From assembly GCF_000760935.2 (NCBI RefSeq), contig NZ_CP049744.1:4681501-4745500 (forward strand): DNA of 64,000 nt. Direction: 5' to 3'. This DNA comes from Rhodococcoides fascians A25f (GTDB lineage: Bacteria; Actinomycetota; Actinomycetes; Mycobacteriales; Mycobacteriaceae). Of this stretch, positions 10,418 through 19,159 are shown piece by piece. The notes beneath the pieces were generated by a model. It had not been told where the DNA came from, did not search any database, and saw only the letters and a list, made by a program, of their open reading frames with translations. Numbering within the stretch: the stretch's first letter is position 1; each line of letters opens with the position of its first letter. Position numbers and translations under genes: made by a program.

Positions 10418-12211
10418 TCAGCGGTGCAGAGTCCAGGCGTTCCACAGGCGCGCATAGCGCCCACCTTGTTCGAGTAGCTGCTCGTGCGAGCCACTCTCGA
10501 CAATGCACCCGTTGTCCATCAACAGAATTCGATCAGCGCGACGCGCCTGATCCAGTCGGTGCGCAATGACCACGGCCGAGCGCCCTTCGAGGGCAGCCGC
10601 GGCAGACCGCTCGAGCAACGACGCGCCGGCGCTCCCTGCGTCGGCAGTTGCCTCGTCCAGGATCGCCACCGCGGGGTCGACCAGAACCAGCCGAGCCAGC
10701 GCCAACTGCTGAGCTTGCACGGGGGTAAGCGCGTGCCCGGCGTCTCCCAGCCGAGTATCGAGACCATCGGGAAGCAGGTCGAACCACTCATCGGCCAGCA
10801 CCGTACGCAACGCGGTCTTCATCGCTTCGTCGTCGGCATCGGGTGCGGCAAGGCCGAGGTCCTCGCGCAGGCTGCCGGTGAACACGTGTACCTCTTGAGT
10901 CACGAGCGTGATTCGTCGTGCGCGGGCCGTATCCGAGATCTCGTTCACATCTACTCCCGCAAAGTGCACGGATCCGGAAGTCGGCTGACGCACCCCTGCC
11001 AACACGGCCGCGAGCGTCGACTTTCCCGCACCGGAAGTACCGACGATGGCAACAGTTTCGCCCCGCTCGACGGCGAGGTCGACCGACTGCACGACCTGGC
11101 GTTGCGGTGTGTACCCGAAGCTGACACCTCGAGCGTGCAGAGCCCCTGCCGCCGGCAATTCGTCGTCGGCACCGTGCCGCACGGCCGATGGATGTCCCAG
11201 CGAGATCACTCCGACGATGCGTGCCAGTGAGGCAATCGCCGATTGAAGTTCGTCGATCACCGACAGAACGTTGTCGATCGGCTCGAAGAGCCTCAGAAAC
11301 AACAACATTGCGGTTGTCGTGGCTCCGACCGTCACTGCCTCTGCACCGACCAAGTGGAAGCCGATGATCAGCAGAGCGGCCATGGCGACGAACTGTGCGG
11401 TGTTCAGGCGTCCGTAGAACCTGTTCTGGACGATGCGCGCACGCATGCTCCACCGCACCACCTCCCAGGAATGCGTGCCCACCCGTCGTGCCAGCGCCGG
11501 GGCCATGTCGAATTCGTGCACAGTGCGCAGACCTCGGACCGATCCCAGAACTTGGTGCGCACGAAGACCCATGGCGGCCCGCTCAGCGGCATAGATTCCC
11601 GGAGCGTTCTTCAGGTACCACCGCACCGCGAAAACATAGATCGGAACGACGACGACCACCGCGGCGAGGAAGCGCCAGTCCAGTGCGGTCAGTCCGACCG
11701 CCGTGAGTGCCACTGTGAACAGCGACGCAGAAAGTGCAGGCACAACGGCATCGATCGCAGACGAGACCTCGTCGACGTCGTCGGTCGCACGAGAAATGAG
11801 ATCTCCGCTTCCTGCACGCTCGACCCGCTCCAGCGGGAGCCCGAGGCTGGTGGCGAACATCGACTCGCGCAATCGCGCGAGCGCCGTCTCGAACAGTCGC
11901 GCGGACAACGCCACTCCCAGAGCTGTGAATCCGGCGAACGACACGGCTGCACCCACCATCCCAGCCCCGAGGAGCCAGATCCGGTGCGCTCCACCGCCGT
12001 CGATGACGGTATCGACCATGCGTCCGAGTGCCCACGGCGGAACCAGTCCGAGGGCAGCGCCCGCAATCATCACCGCGACGACGACGAACATTCGCACGCC
12101 GGACCCTCTGAAGGATCGACGGACTTCGGCCAGCACTTGCGATACGCCCGCGACCGGTAGCGTAGATGGATTCGCCGACGGTGGGGTCACGGTGTCCAAC
12201 GACGACATCAC
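10418..12211 (-). CDS. ABC exporter-type half-transporter with catalytically complete NBD
   Basis: Membrane half-transporter of 597 residues: six-helix exporter-fold domain (about 40-330), then a nucleotide-binding domain. Walker A (VGTSGAGKST), Q-loop (VTQE), Walker B (VAILDEAT) and H-loop (VIAHR) are intact, but the LSGGQ signature reads LTPVQ. Its partner, encoded just upstream, shows the opposite pattern, so the two should form a heterodimer with one working ATP site. Position between siderophore biosynthesis genes suggests siderophore export; an IrtAB-like uptake role is the alternative. Starts at GTG 12211 (4-nt GTGA overlap) or ATG 12208; GAGGTG lies upstream of both. Confidence 0.88.
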   Translation of the reverse strand: MMSSLDTVTPPSANPSTLPVAGVSQVLAEVRRSFRGSGVRMFVVVAVMIAGAALGLVPPWALGRMVDTVIDGGGAHRIWLLGAGMVGAAVSFAGFTALGVALSARLFETALARLRESMFATSLGLPLERVERAGSGDLISRATDDVDEVSSAIDAVVPALSASLFTVALTAVGLTALDWRFLAAVVVVVPIYVFAVRWYLKNAPGIYAAERAAMGLRAHQVLGSVRGLRTVHEFDMAPALARRVGTHSWEVVRWSMRARIVQNRFYGRLNTAQFVAMAALLIIGFHLVGAEAVTVGATTTAMLLFLRLFEPIDNVLSVIDELQSAIASLARIVGVISLGHPSAVRHGADDELPAAGALHARGVSFGYTPQRQVVQSVDLAVERGETVAIVGTSGAGKSTLAAVLAGVRQPTSGSVHFAGVDVNEISDTARARRITLVTQEVHVFTGSLREDLGLAAPDADDEAMKTALRTVLADEWFDLLPDGLDTRLGDAGHALTPVQAQQLALARLVLVDPAVAILDEATADAGSAGASLLERSAAAALEGRSAVVIAHRLDQARRADRILLMDNGCIVESGSHEQLLEQGGRYARLWNAWTLHR

Positions 12212-13938
12212 GAACTCACCTCGACATCCTGCTGTTGCTTCGACATGTCCTCCACCGACCGAGCGGATTCGAGGTGCATGACGGTGGATGCGACGGCCCG
12301 CAGGTTGGGCGACGACGAGATCACCACGGTGGTACGTCCGCGTCGCATCTCGACCATCCGCTGGGCGATCAGCGCCTCGGTGACCGAATCGACCGACGAC
12401 GTCGGATCCTGCAACACGAGAATCGGCGGATCGGCGGCGAGCGCGCGGGCCAGGGATACTCGTTGCCGTTGCCCGCCCGAAAGCAACCGGCCTGCCTCAC
12501 CCACGTCGGTATTCAAGCCGTCGGGCAGCGCGTCGACGAGGTCCTCGCAGACAGCCGCGAACAGTGCTCGATCGATGGAATCACCGGGCAGCATCGTCGA
12601 GCGCGAAATATTCTCCGCCACAGTTCCTTCGAACAGATCGCTTTCGTGTGGAACGACGAGCAGACGCGACTTCCGCTCGGTGGAGGACAATCGGTGTATC
12701 TCCGCTCCGCCGACTGTCACAGTGCCGCAATCCGGTTCGCCCGAACCAGCGAGAACCTCGGCCAATGCTCGTGCCGCTGCAGGCCCGGCCACGACTGCGA
12801 CGAACTCACCTTCGGCTATCTCGACATCGGCAACGTCCCCGCCGCCGCACCGCACTCCCCTCAACGCCAAGTCCGCTCCGCGTGAGCAGCCGGTCGATGG
12901 GGAATCGCGGACCGCCGGTGGTGCCTGCAGAACGGTCGCGACTCGCTGAGCCGACGCCAACGCACCGGCCCAGACGACACCGAAGTTGGCGGCGAAGGCC
13001 TGTAGCGGGCCCATGACGAACTGGGTGACGGCCACGACAGTGATGAGCTGCCCTACCGTCATTGCCCCGCTCGATGCCATCAGGCCCGCCGCGACCGCAA
13101 CCGCGGCGATGAACGAACCGGAGACCAAGTCCATGGATCCGAGGTATCCCGCACGGGCCACGCTGGCGCGCAACGTACCTTCGAGCGCGCGCCCGCTCGC
13201 TGCGCGATAGCGACCGGTAGCCTCGGGCTCTGCCCCGAGACCTTTGACCGTGCGGAACCCGCCGACGAGATCTGCTGCGGTTCCGGCCGCCTCACCGGCC
13301 AACTGCTGCTCGAGACCACTACGGCGGCGTAATGGCGCTCCAGCTCGATCCATCAGCCAGAGCATCAGTGGCGCGGCGATCGCGATGGCCAGTCCGAGCG
13401 GCCACGAGATGAACAACAGAATCAGTGCAGCGAAGAGCACCGCAGCGAATTCACCGAGCGGATAGATCCCGATTGCGACGGACGTGGCGAGTTGCCGCGC
13501 GTCCGATGTCGCTATGGAGAGCAACATTCCCGGTTGTCTTGCTGGTCCTGCCATTCCACGCGAGTCGAGAATTCTGTCGGTGACCCGGGTTCGAATATGG
13601 TGTTGGATGGCGTTCATGCCGAGGAATCCGATGCGTCCACCGAAGCGAAAAGTCATGGACATGAACGCAAAGTTCACCGCGAGCACCGCTACCCACAGCA
13701 CCAGCTGCTGGGGGTCGCCGGTCCTGATGGCTCGGTCGACGGCCACTCCCATGATCACCGGGACCAACGCCGCGCACAGCTGATGCGAGATCAACAGTAT
13801 GCCGGCAGGCACGGTGTACCTCTTGGCCCCGAACATCGTCCGCAATGTCAGCTGACGTGGGGTCGTGGTCTGGTCGATCTCGATGTCCCGCAACGCCAAT
13901 GGCGTGGGCGGCGCGTCGAAGAAGATCGGTAATTTCAC
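12208..13938 (-). CDS. ABC exporter-type half-transporter with degenerate NBD
   Basis: Partner of the downstream half-transporter, about 576 residues: transmembrane domain with helices from about residue 35 to 330, then an NBD that has lost key residues. Walker A reads AGPAAARAL without Gly-Lys-Ser/Thr; the Q-loop Gln is His (VPHESDLF); Walker B reads LVLQDPTS instead of LLLDEPTS; the H-loop His is replaced (ISSSPN). The signature LSGGQRQR is perfect, so it can complete the partner's ATP site. I chose GTG 13938, four bases after the monooxygenase stop, giving MKLPIFFD; upstream sequence in this frame is antisense of the monooxygenase. Probable siderophore exporter subunit. Confidence 0.87.
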   Translation of the reverse strand: MKLPIFFDAPPTPLALRDIEIDQTTTPRQLTLRTMFGAKRYTVPAGILLISHQLCAALVPVIMGVAVDRAIRTGDPQQLVLWVAVLAVNFAFMSMTFRFGGRIGFLGMNAIQHHIRTRVTDRILDSRGMAGPARQPGMLLSIATSDARQLATSVAIGIYPLGEFAAVLFAALILLFISWPLGLAIAIAAPLMLWLMDRAGAPLRRRSGLEQQLAGEAAGTAADLVGGFRTVKGLGAEPEATGRYRAASGRALEGTLRASVARAGYLGSMDLVSGSFIAAVAVAAGLMASSGAMTVGQLITVVAVTQFVMGPLQAFAANFGVVWAGALASAQRVATVLQAPPAVRDSPSTGCSRGADLALRGVRCGGGDVADVEIAEGEFVAVVAGPAAARALAEVLAGSGEPDCGTVTVGGAEIHRLSSTERKSRLLVVPHESDLFEGTVAENISRSTMLPGDSIDRALFAAVCEDLVDALPDGLNTDVGEAGRLLSGGQRQRVSLARALAADPPILVLQDPTSSVDSVTEALIAQRMVEMRRGRTTVVISSSPNLRAVASTVMHLESARSVEDMSKQQQDVEVSS

Positions 13939-13942
13939 GATG

Positions 13943-15238
13943 TCAGCGCGCCAGGACCGAGTCGAGCAGCGCACGCGAGCCCAAGGAGTCCACCAGCTCG
14001 CCCGATCGCACGGCAATATTCGAGAGCAACGATGACGTGAGCCCGTGCGAATGTTCCGTTCCGCCCTGCAAGTAGATACCACCGGTAATGGACTCATCGG
14101 TCCGCAACCGATAATCACGTTCGACCTCCGGGGTGCCGTCGGGTGCGAACACACAGTCGTTGCCGAGCTCGCCGAGAATGCCGCGTAGATCGAGCGACCG
14201 AAAACCGGTGGCGTACACCACAGCATCGCAGTCGAGCCGCTCCACTCTGCCGGTGGGGCGATGCACGATCGCGACCTCCACACCGTTGTCGATCGGTTCG
14301 GGCATCGACACCTCGGATGCCCCGTGTACGAACAACCTGCGGTCGCCGGACACTCGCTCGCCGTACTCCCGGTTGTACAGATCTTCGATGAGCGGCAGAT
14401 CGACCGCGGAGTAATTGGTACTGCGGTGGTAATTGATCAGCTGCTCCCGCAATTGCGGAGTGGCGGAATAGAAGTCGTCCACCGCTTCCGGGTCGAACAC
14501 CCGATTGGCGTACGGACTGTCGTCTGCCGGGCTGTACCCGTACTTGCCGAAGACGCCGTGCACCTCGGCATCACGGTAGCGATCGTGCAGGTGTGCAACC
14601 ACTTCGGCAGCACTCTGCCCGGCACCCACTACGACGAACCGACGGTGCTGCAGATCCGGCAATGCCTCGAGGTGATCGAGAATACGGTGGTTGTGGAACA
14701 CTCGCGCGCTGGGTGCGACGCCGGCAGGCAGTGTGGGCGTCAAACCACCTGCGAGCACCACGTTGCGCGCACGCAACATGCTAGGGCGTCCGTCGTTGTC
14801 GGTTACCGAGACCTCGAAACAGCCACTTTTCCACGCAACCGAGGTGGCGGACGTCCCGTACGCGACGTCGGCATCGACTTTTGCTGCCGCCCAGGTCAGA
14901 TAGTCGTGAAACTCGAGCCGGGAGGGAAAGAAAGTCTGCAGGTTGATGAAGTGTGTCAGTCGATCTCGCTGAGCCAGGTACTCCAGAAAGGTGTATTCGC
15001 TGCGGGTGTTTCGCTGCGTCGCCAGGTCCTTGAGGAAAGAGATCTGCATCGTCGCGCCGGGCAGGAGCATGCCCGGATGCCACCTGAACTCCAGTTGACG
15101 TTCCACGAACACCGAGGTCAATCGATCCTGCTGCGGTACCGCTCGGTTGCGTTCCTGCAGAGCGATAGCCAAACCCAGGTTCGACGGGCCGTAGCCGACG
15201 CCGAGAATGTCGACTGGTTCGGAGTGATCGATCGCCAT
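13943..15238 (-). CDS. L-ornithine N5-monooxygenase (siderophore hydroxamate formation)
   Basis: FAD- and NADPH-dependent enzyme that hydroxylates the side-chain amine of ornithine (lysine less likely), the first step to the hydroxamate iron ligand. The 431-residue length fits the PvdA/SidA/IucD family. Visible motifs: FAD-binding GYGPSNLGLA near residue 14, WHPGMLLPGATMQISFLKDL typical of the family, NADPH-binding VVGAGQSAAE near 204, and the ATGF motif near 345. It is the first gene of the minus-strand biosynthetic operon, 28 nt from an iron box, so it should be induced when iron is scarce. With the DHB genes it implies a mixed catecholate-hydroxamate product. Confidence 0.92.
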   Translation of the reverse strand: MAIDHSEPVDILGVGYGPSNLGLAIALQERNRAVPQQDRLTSVFVERQLEFRWHPGMLLPGATMQISFLKDLATQRNTRSEYTFLEYLAQRDRLTHFINLQTFFPSRLEFHDYLTWAAAKVDADVAYGTSATSVAWKSGCFEVSVTDNDGRPSMLRARNVVLAGGLTPTLPAGVAPSARVFHNHRILDHLEALPDLQHRRFVVVGAGQSAAEVVAHLHDRYRDAEVHGVFGKYGYSPADDSPYANRVFDPEAVDDFYSATPQLREQLINYHRSTNYSAVDLPLIEDLYNREYGERVSGDRRLFVHGASEVSMPEPIDNGVEVAIVHRPTGRVERLDCDAVVYATGFRSLDLRGILGELGNDCVFAPDGTPEVERDYRLRTDESITGGIYLQGGTEHSHGLTSSLLSNIAVRSGELVDSLGSRALLDSVLAR

Positions 15239-15265
15239 GGGTGCTGTTGTCCTTGTCGGTTGGGG

Positions 15266-15284
15266 GCAGTTTAGCCTAACCTAC
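15266..15284. promoter_or_regulatory. IdeR/DmdR-type iron box between divergent siderophore operons
   Basis: The core TTAGCCTAACCTA (15271-15283) matches the right two thirds of the actinobacterial IdeR consensus; I count about 15 of 19 matches over the full box. It lies between the monooxygenase start (15238) and dhbC (15361), so one site may repress both operons when iron is plentiful. The function is inferred from the match and the context. Confidence 0.75.
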
Positions 15285-15360
15285 ATTGCGACTGCCGAGT
15301 GTAAACCCCTCAGGGAGTTTGCAGAAACAAGACCATGAGGTCTTCACCGATGAGACGAGG

Positions 15361-16515
15361 ATGGAAATGAAGCCCCAGATCAGCACGGTGCGCGCCGACC
15401 GAACCGAGGATGCAACCGCTGCAGAGGGTTTCGTGCTTTCACGTCCCCACGGGACAGCTATCGGTCGCGGGATCGAGACTTGCTACGACGACCCGGTCGA
15501 GGCGGCGGGCGCACTCCGGACGGGGGCGGCGTCCGCCGTGGTCGGTGCACTGGCATTCCGCCGGGATTCTCCCTGCGCCCTTTCGGTTCCCACAACACTG
15601 ACATTCGTCGATCCGACGACATCAGGGCCGCAGACCCCGTCAGGTCCTGCACTGCCGCGATTCACCGTCGGTGATCGAGGTGAGCGTGATCATCTCGATC
15701 GCGTCTGCACTGCCGTACGGGCACTGGCGGACCCCGCCGATTCGCTGCAGAAGGTGGTTCTCGCGCGAACACTGAGATTACGGGCAGACAATCGCATCGA
15801 CCCCTCGGCCGTTCTGTCGGCACTCGTGGCGAACAACCGTAGTCGCAACGGCTTTCAGGTCGATCTCAGCCCTGCAGGCGGGCACTACGTAGGCCGTGCG
15901 CTCGTGGGTGCCAGTCCTGAGGTGTTGATCCGTCGCCGAGCCTCGACGGTCACCTGCCATCCGCTGGCCGGATCCGTTGCCCGCGACCCCGACGAGCGTC
16001 GAGACCGCGACGCGGGCCAGGCACTGCTCCAGTCGTCGAAGGACACTCGCGAACACGCGTTCGTCGTCGATGCACTCCGCGAATCGCTTGCGCCTCTGTG
16101 TCGCAGCCTCGACATTCCCGATGCCCCGACGTTGACTCGTACGCCGCAACTGTGGCATCTGGGAACGCCCATTCGAGGGGAGCTCCGACAACCCGACACC
16201 ACAGCCCTGGAGCTGGCACTCGCGGTACACCCGACGCCGGCAGTGTGCGGTACACCCACCGACGCCGCCTATCGGACGATCGCAGAATTGGAGGGCGACC
16301 GAGGCTTCTACGCCGGGGCCGTCGGCTGGTGCAACTCCGATGGAGATGGTGAGTGGATGGTGGCGATCCGCTGTGCCGAAATCAGTTCCGATCGAAGAGT
16401 CTTGACCGCATACGCAGGTGGCGGGATCGTCGCCGAGTCCGACCCTTCGGCCGAACTGGCAGAAACGTCCACCAAGTTCGGTACCGTGCTCTGCGCATTG
16501 GGGGTGACACTGTGA
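15361..16515 (+). CDS. dhbC: Isochorismate synthase (DhbC/EntC)
   Basis: Converts chorismate to isochorismate, the entry step to 2,3-dihydroxybenzoate. The product of about 384 residues belongs to the chorismate-binding family. Conserved blocks visible: KVVLARTLRL, GASPEVLIRR, HPLAGSVARDPDE, STKDTREHAFVVD-like SSKDTREHAFV, HPTPAVCGTP, GFYAGAVGW and the C-terminal YAGGGIVAESDP. The start is set at ATG 15361, with 15367 as alternative (GACGAGG just upstream); the frame is open to 15286 but that lies against the iron box. Its stop overlaps the GTG of dhbA by 4 nt. Confidence 0.92.
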   Translation: MEMKPQISTVRADRTEDATAAEGFVLSRPHGTAIGRGIETCYDDPVEAAGALRTGAASAVVGALAFRRDSPCALSVPTTLTFVDPTTSGPQTPSGPALPRFTVGDRGERDHLDRVCTAVRALADPADSLQKVVLARTLRLRADNRIDPSAVLSALVANNRSRNGFQVDLSPAGGHYVGRALVGASPEVLIRRRASTVTCHPLAGSVARDPDERRDRDAGQALLQSSKDTREHAFVVDALRESLAPLCRSLDIPDAPTLTRTPQLWHLGTPIRGELRQPDTTALELALAVHPTPAVCGTPTDAAYRTIAELEGDRGFYAGAVGWCNSDGDGEWMVAIRCAEISSDRRVLTAYAGGGIVAESDPSAELAETSTKFGTVLCALGVTL

Positions 16516-17276
16516 CAATCACTCTGGTAGTCGGTGCAGGCAAGGGAATCGGCCGCGCAACCGCCATCGCACTCGCTCACGCCGGGCGGCGGCTCGCGCT
16601 CGCAGACATCGACAACGAGGCCCTCACCGAAACGGCCGCCCTCCTCCGCGGCGCAGCGAGCATTCATGTCGTGGATGTGCGCGATCCCGACGCAGTCACG
16701 GCGATGGTGACAGAGATCGAGTCCACGCTCGGTCCGATCAGCGGCTTGGCCCATGTCGCAGGCATCCTGTCCACCGGCTCCGTTCTCGACTCCAGTCTCC
16801 ACGACTGGCGAAAGATATTCGATGTCAATGTGTTCGGGCTACTCAACGTCGTACAGGCGGTATGCAAGCCGATGCGCGAACGCCGTACCGGAGCCGTCGT
16901 CGTCGTCGGTTCGAACGCGGCAGGAGTACCGCGAATGTCGATGGGTGCCTACGGATCCTCCAAGGCCGCCGCCACGATGTTGACTCGGGTCCTCGGTCTC
17001 GAACTGGCTCGGGACGGCATCCGGGCCAACATCGTCGCACCCGGGTCCACCGATACCGACATGCAGCGATCTCTGTGGCCGGACGCGACCGACGAGAGCA
17101 ACATTCAACCCGTCGTCGACGGTGACCTCGCGTCGTACAAGAACGGTATTCCGTTGGGCCGCATAGCCTCTGCGGAAGACATCGCCGACTCGGTCGAATT
17201 CCTGCTCTCCGATCGGGCCCGACACATCACGATGCAGGCACTCTACGTCGACGGCGGTGCGACGCTCGGAGCCTGA
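16512..17276 (+). CDS. dhbA: 2,3-dihydro-2,3-dihydroxybenzoate dehydrogenase (DhbA/EntA)
   Basis: NAD-dependent short-chain dehydrogenase that makes 2,3-dihydroxybenzoate, completing the DHB pathway with dhbC and dhbB. The 254-residue product has the SDR pattern: VVGAGKGIGRA cofactor loop near residue 8, LAHVAGIL (NAG-like), VVGSNAAGVPR with the catalytic Ser region, and YGSSKAA with catalytic Tyr and Lys near 150. The GTG start at 16512 overlaps the dhbC stop (GTGA), so the pair is coupled. It ends 16 bases before the convergent importer ATPase gene. A generic SDR is possible by sequence alone, but the context makes DhbA very likely. Confidence 0.9.
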   Translation: MTITLVVGAGKGIGRATAIALAHAGRRLALADIDNEALTETAALLRGAASIHVVDVRDPDAVTAMVTEIESTLGPISGLAHVAGILSTGSVLDSSLHDWRKIFDVNVFGLLNVVQAVCKPMRERRTGAVVVVGSNAAGVPRMSMGAYGSSKAAATMLTRVLGLELARDGIRANIVAPGSTDTDMQRSLWPDATDESNIQPVVDGDLASYKNGIPLGRIASAEDIADSVEFLLSDRARHITMQALYVDGGATLGA

Positions 17277-17292
17277 GTGTCGGCCGTGCTTC

Positions 17293-18081
17293 TCAGCGTC
17301 GCGCGATCGGAATCACCAATGGAGTGTGCGATTCCGGATCGTCGATGATGCGGCACGGCAGTCCGAAAACCGCCTCCACCACGTCGGCGGTGACGATCTC
17401 GGCCGGCGGCCCTTCGACGACGACGGCGCCGTCCTTCATCGCGATGATGTGATCGGCGTACCGGCAGGCGTGGTTGAGGTCGTGCAGCACCGCGACCAGT
17501 GTGTTGCCGTTCTCGCGGGGCAGTGTGGCCAACAAGTCGAGAAGCTCGATCTGGTGCGCGATGTCGAGAAAGGTCGTGGGCTCGTCCAAGAGCAAAAGTG
17601 GTGTCTGTTGCGCGAGAACCATTGCCACCCATACTCGTTGCTGCTGTCCACCGGACAGTTCGTCGACCGGTCGGGCCGACAGCGACGTCACTCCGGTGGC
17701 GTCCATGGCCAGGACGACCGCATCCTCGTCCGCCGTCGACCACTGCCGGATCAACTTCTGATGGGGATATCGTCCTCGCGCAACGAGATCGGCTACCGAG
17801 ATACCGTCGGGTGCGATGGAGGTCTGGGGCAACAGGCCGAGGCGTCGCGCAACCTCCTTTGCCGGGTACGACGAGATGTACTTGCCGTCCAGCAGAACGG
17901 CTCCGAGGGAGGGCTTCAGCAGCCGCGAGAGTGCTCGCAGCAGCGTCGATTTACCGCAGGCGTTGGGGCCGACGATGACCGTGAACTTGCCGTCGGGAAT
18001 CGCGACGGTCAAGTTCTCGATGATCACGCTCTTGTCGTATCCGACCGTGATCGCGTCTGCGTGCAACCGAGACTCGGTCAT
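17293..18081 (-). CDS. fepC: Ferric-siderophore ABC importer, ATP-binding protein (FepC type)
   Basis: Cytoplasmic ATPase of the ferric-siderophore importer, 262 residues. It shows Walker A GPNACGKST near 39, Q-loop LLPQT, signature LSGGQQQR near 143, Walker B LLLLDEPT, D-loop and the H-loop VLHDLNHACRYAD typical of the FecE/FepC group. ATG 18081 has AGGGAG upstream, 13 nt after the FepG stop. It is the last gene of the minus-strand uptake operon binding protein - SIP fusion - FepD - FepG - FepC. The substrate is inferred to be the siderophore made by the adjacent NRPS. Confidence 0.93.
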   Translation of the reverse strand: MTESRLHADAITVGYDKSVIIENLTVAIPDGKFTVIVGPNACGKSTLLRALSRLLKPSLGAVLLDGKYISSYPAKEVARRLGLLPQTSIAPDGISVADLVARGRYPHQKLIRQWSTADEDAVVLAMDATGVTSLSARPVDELSGGQQQRVWVAMVLAQQTPLLLLDEPTTFLDIAHQIELLDLLATLPRENGNTLVAVLHDLNHACRYADHIIAMKDGAVVVEGPPAEIVTADVVEAVFGLPCRIIDDPESHTPLVIPIARR

Positions 18082-18094
18082 CGCTTTCTCCCTG

Positions 18095-19159
18095 TCACTG
18101 CTTTCTCCCTTCGCGAGCGAGCAACCACACGAAATATGCGCCTCCCACCGACACGGTCACAACACCGACCGGCAGCTGAGTCGGGGCGAAGACGCGCTGT
18201 GCGACAACGTCACTGACCACGAGCATCAGCGCCCCCATACAGGCCGCGGGTACCATCGCGACTCCTGATGTTCCGGTAAGCCTGCGCGCGAGTTGCGGCG
18301 CAGCGAGCGCGACGAACGAAATGGGTCCCGCGGCCGCGGTGACCAGTGCGATCAACGCTACGCCCAGAAGAACCAGCATCAGACGCGTCGGTTCGGCGCG
18401 CACCCCGAGGGCACGTGCGGCGTCGTCCCCCATCTCCAACATCGGCAACCGCCGCGACAGTACCGCCAGGCACGGAGTGATCACGGCCATCACTATCAGC
18501 GCCGGCCACACCTGCGCCCATCCCAACCCGTTGAGACTTCCCGCACCCCAGACGGCGGCCGCGATCGCTTCGGCCAGATCGGCCTTCACGACCAACCAGG
18601 TGTTGACCGAGGCCAACATCGCGCTGACGCCGATCCCGACGATGATCAGCCGAAAGCCCTGCACCCCGCGCTTGTAGGCAAGCAGATACACCGCCGCCGC
18701 CGTGGCCAGTCCGCCCACGAGCGCGCCCGCTCCGGTCCGGTAATAGCCGCCACCGAGAGTGAGGATGACGACGAGCGCGCCTGTGTACGCGCCGGTGGCG
18801 AATCCGATGATGTCGGGGCTGCCCAACGGATTGCGCGTCAACGACTGAAAGACCGCACCGGATACACCGAGGGCGGCTCCGAACAGGAACGCCAGTGCCA
18901 CTCGGGGAAAGCGCCACTCCATGACGATGATCTCGGTGACGCGTGGAGCGTCACCGAACACCGCGGCCAGCACCTCGTTCGGCGGAACGTAGTAGTCGCC
19001 GGTACCGACCGCGAGAACGGCGACCACCGCCGTCGCGAGAAGCAGTGCGGCACAGACCGTCACCGTTCGGATGTCGATTCGTCCGTCCACCCGATCACGC
19101 AGTCGAACGATCCACAACCGCCGCCCGAAGTCCACGCTGCCGCGCTGCCCTGGGGTCAC
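18095..19159 (-). CDS. fepG: Ferric-siderophore ABC importer permease (FepG type)
   Basis: Inner-membrane permease of 354 residues from the FecCD family, with about nine hydrophobic segments after a charged N-terminus. Family marks include WRFPRVALAFLFGAALGVSGAVFQSLTRNPLGSPDIIG and AAGPISFVALAAPQLARRL, the loop that docks the ATPase. It pairs with FepD to form the channel. GTG 19159 overlaps the fepD stop by 4 nt (GTGA). FepG versus FepD naming follows operon order and is not certain. Confidence 0.92.
   Translation of the reverse strand: MTPGQRGSVDFGRRLWIVRLRDRVDGRIDIRTVTVCAALLLATAVVAVLAVGTGDYYVPPNEVLAAVFGDAPRVTEIIVMEWRFPRVALAFLFGAALGVSGAVFQSLTRNPLGSPDIIGFATGAYTGALVVILTLGGGYYRTGAGALVGGLATAAAVYLLAYKRGVQGFRLIIVGIGVSAMLASVNTWLVVKADLAEAIAAAVWGAGSLNGLGWAQVWPALIVMAVITPCLAVLSRRLPMLEMGDDAARALGVRAEPTRLMLVLLGVALIALVTAAAGPISFVALAAPQLARRLTGTSGVAMVPAACMGALMLVVSDVVAQRVFAPTQLPVGVVTVSVGGAYFVWLLAREGRKQ

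Noticed and set aside
13939..14283. N-terminal extension of the degenerate half-transporter to 691 residues
   Set aside because: It lies entirely inside the monooxygenase gene in another frame and shows no transporter sequence.
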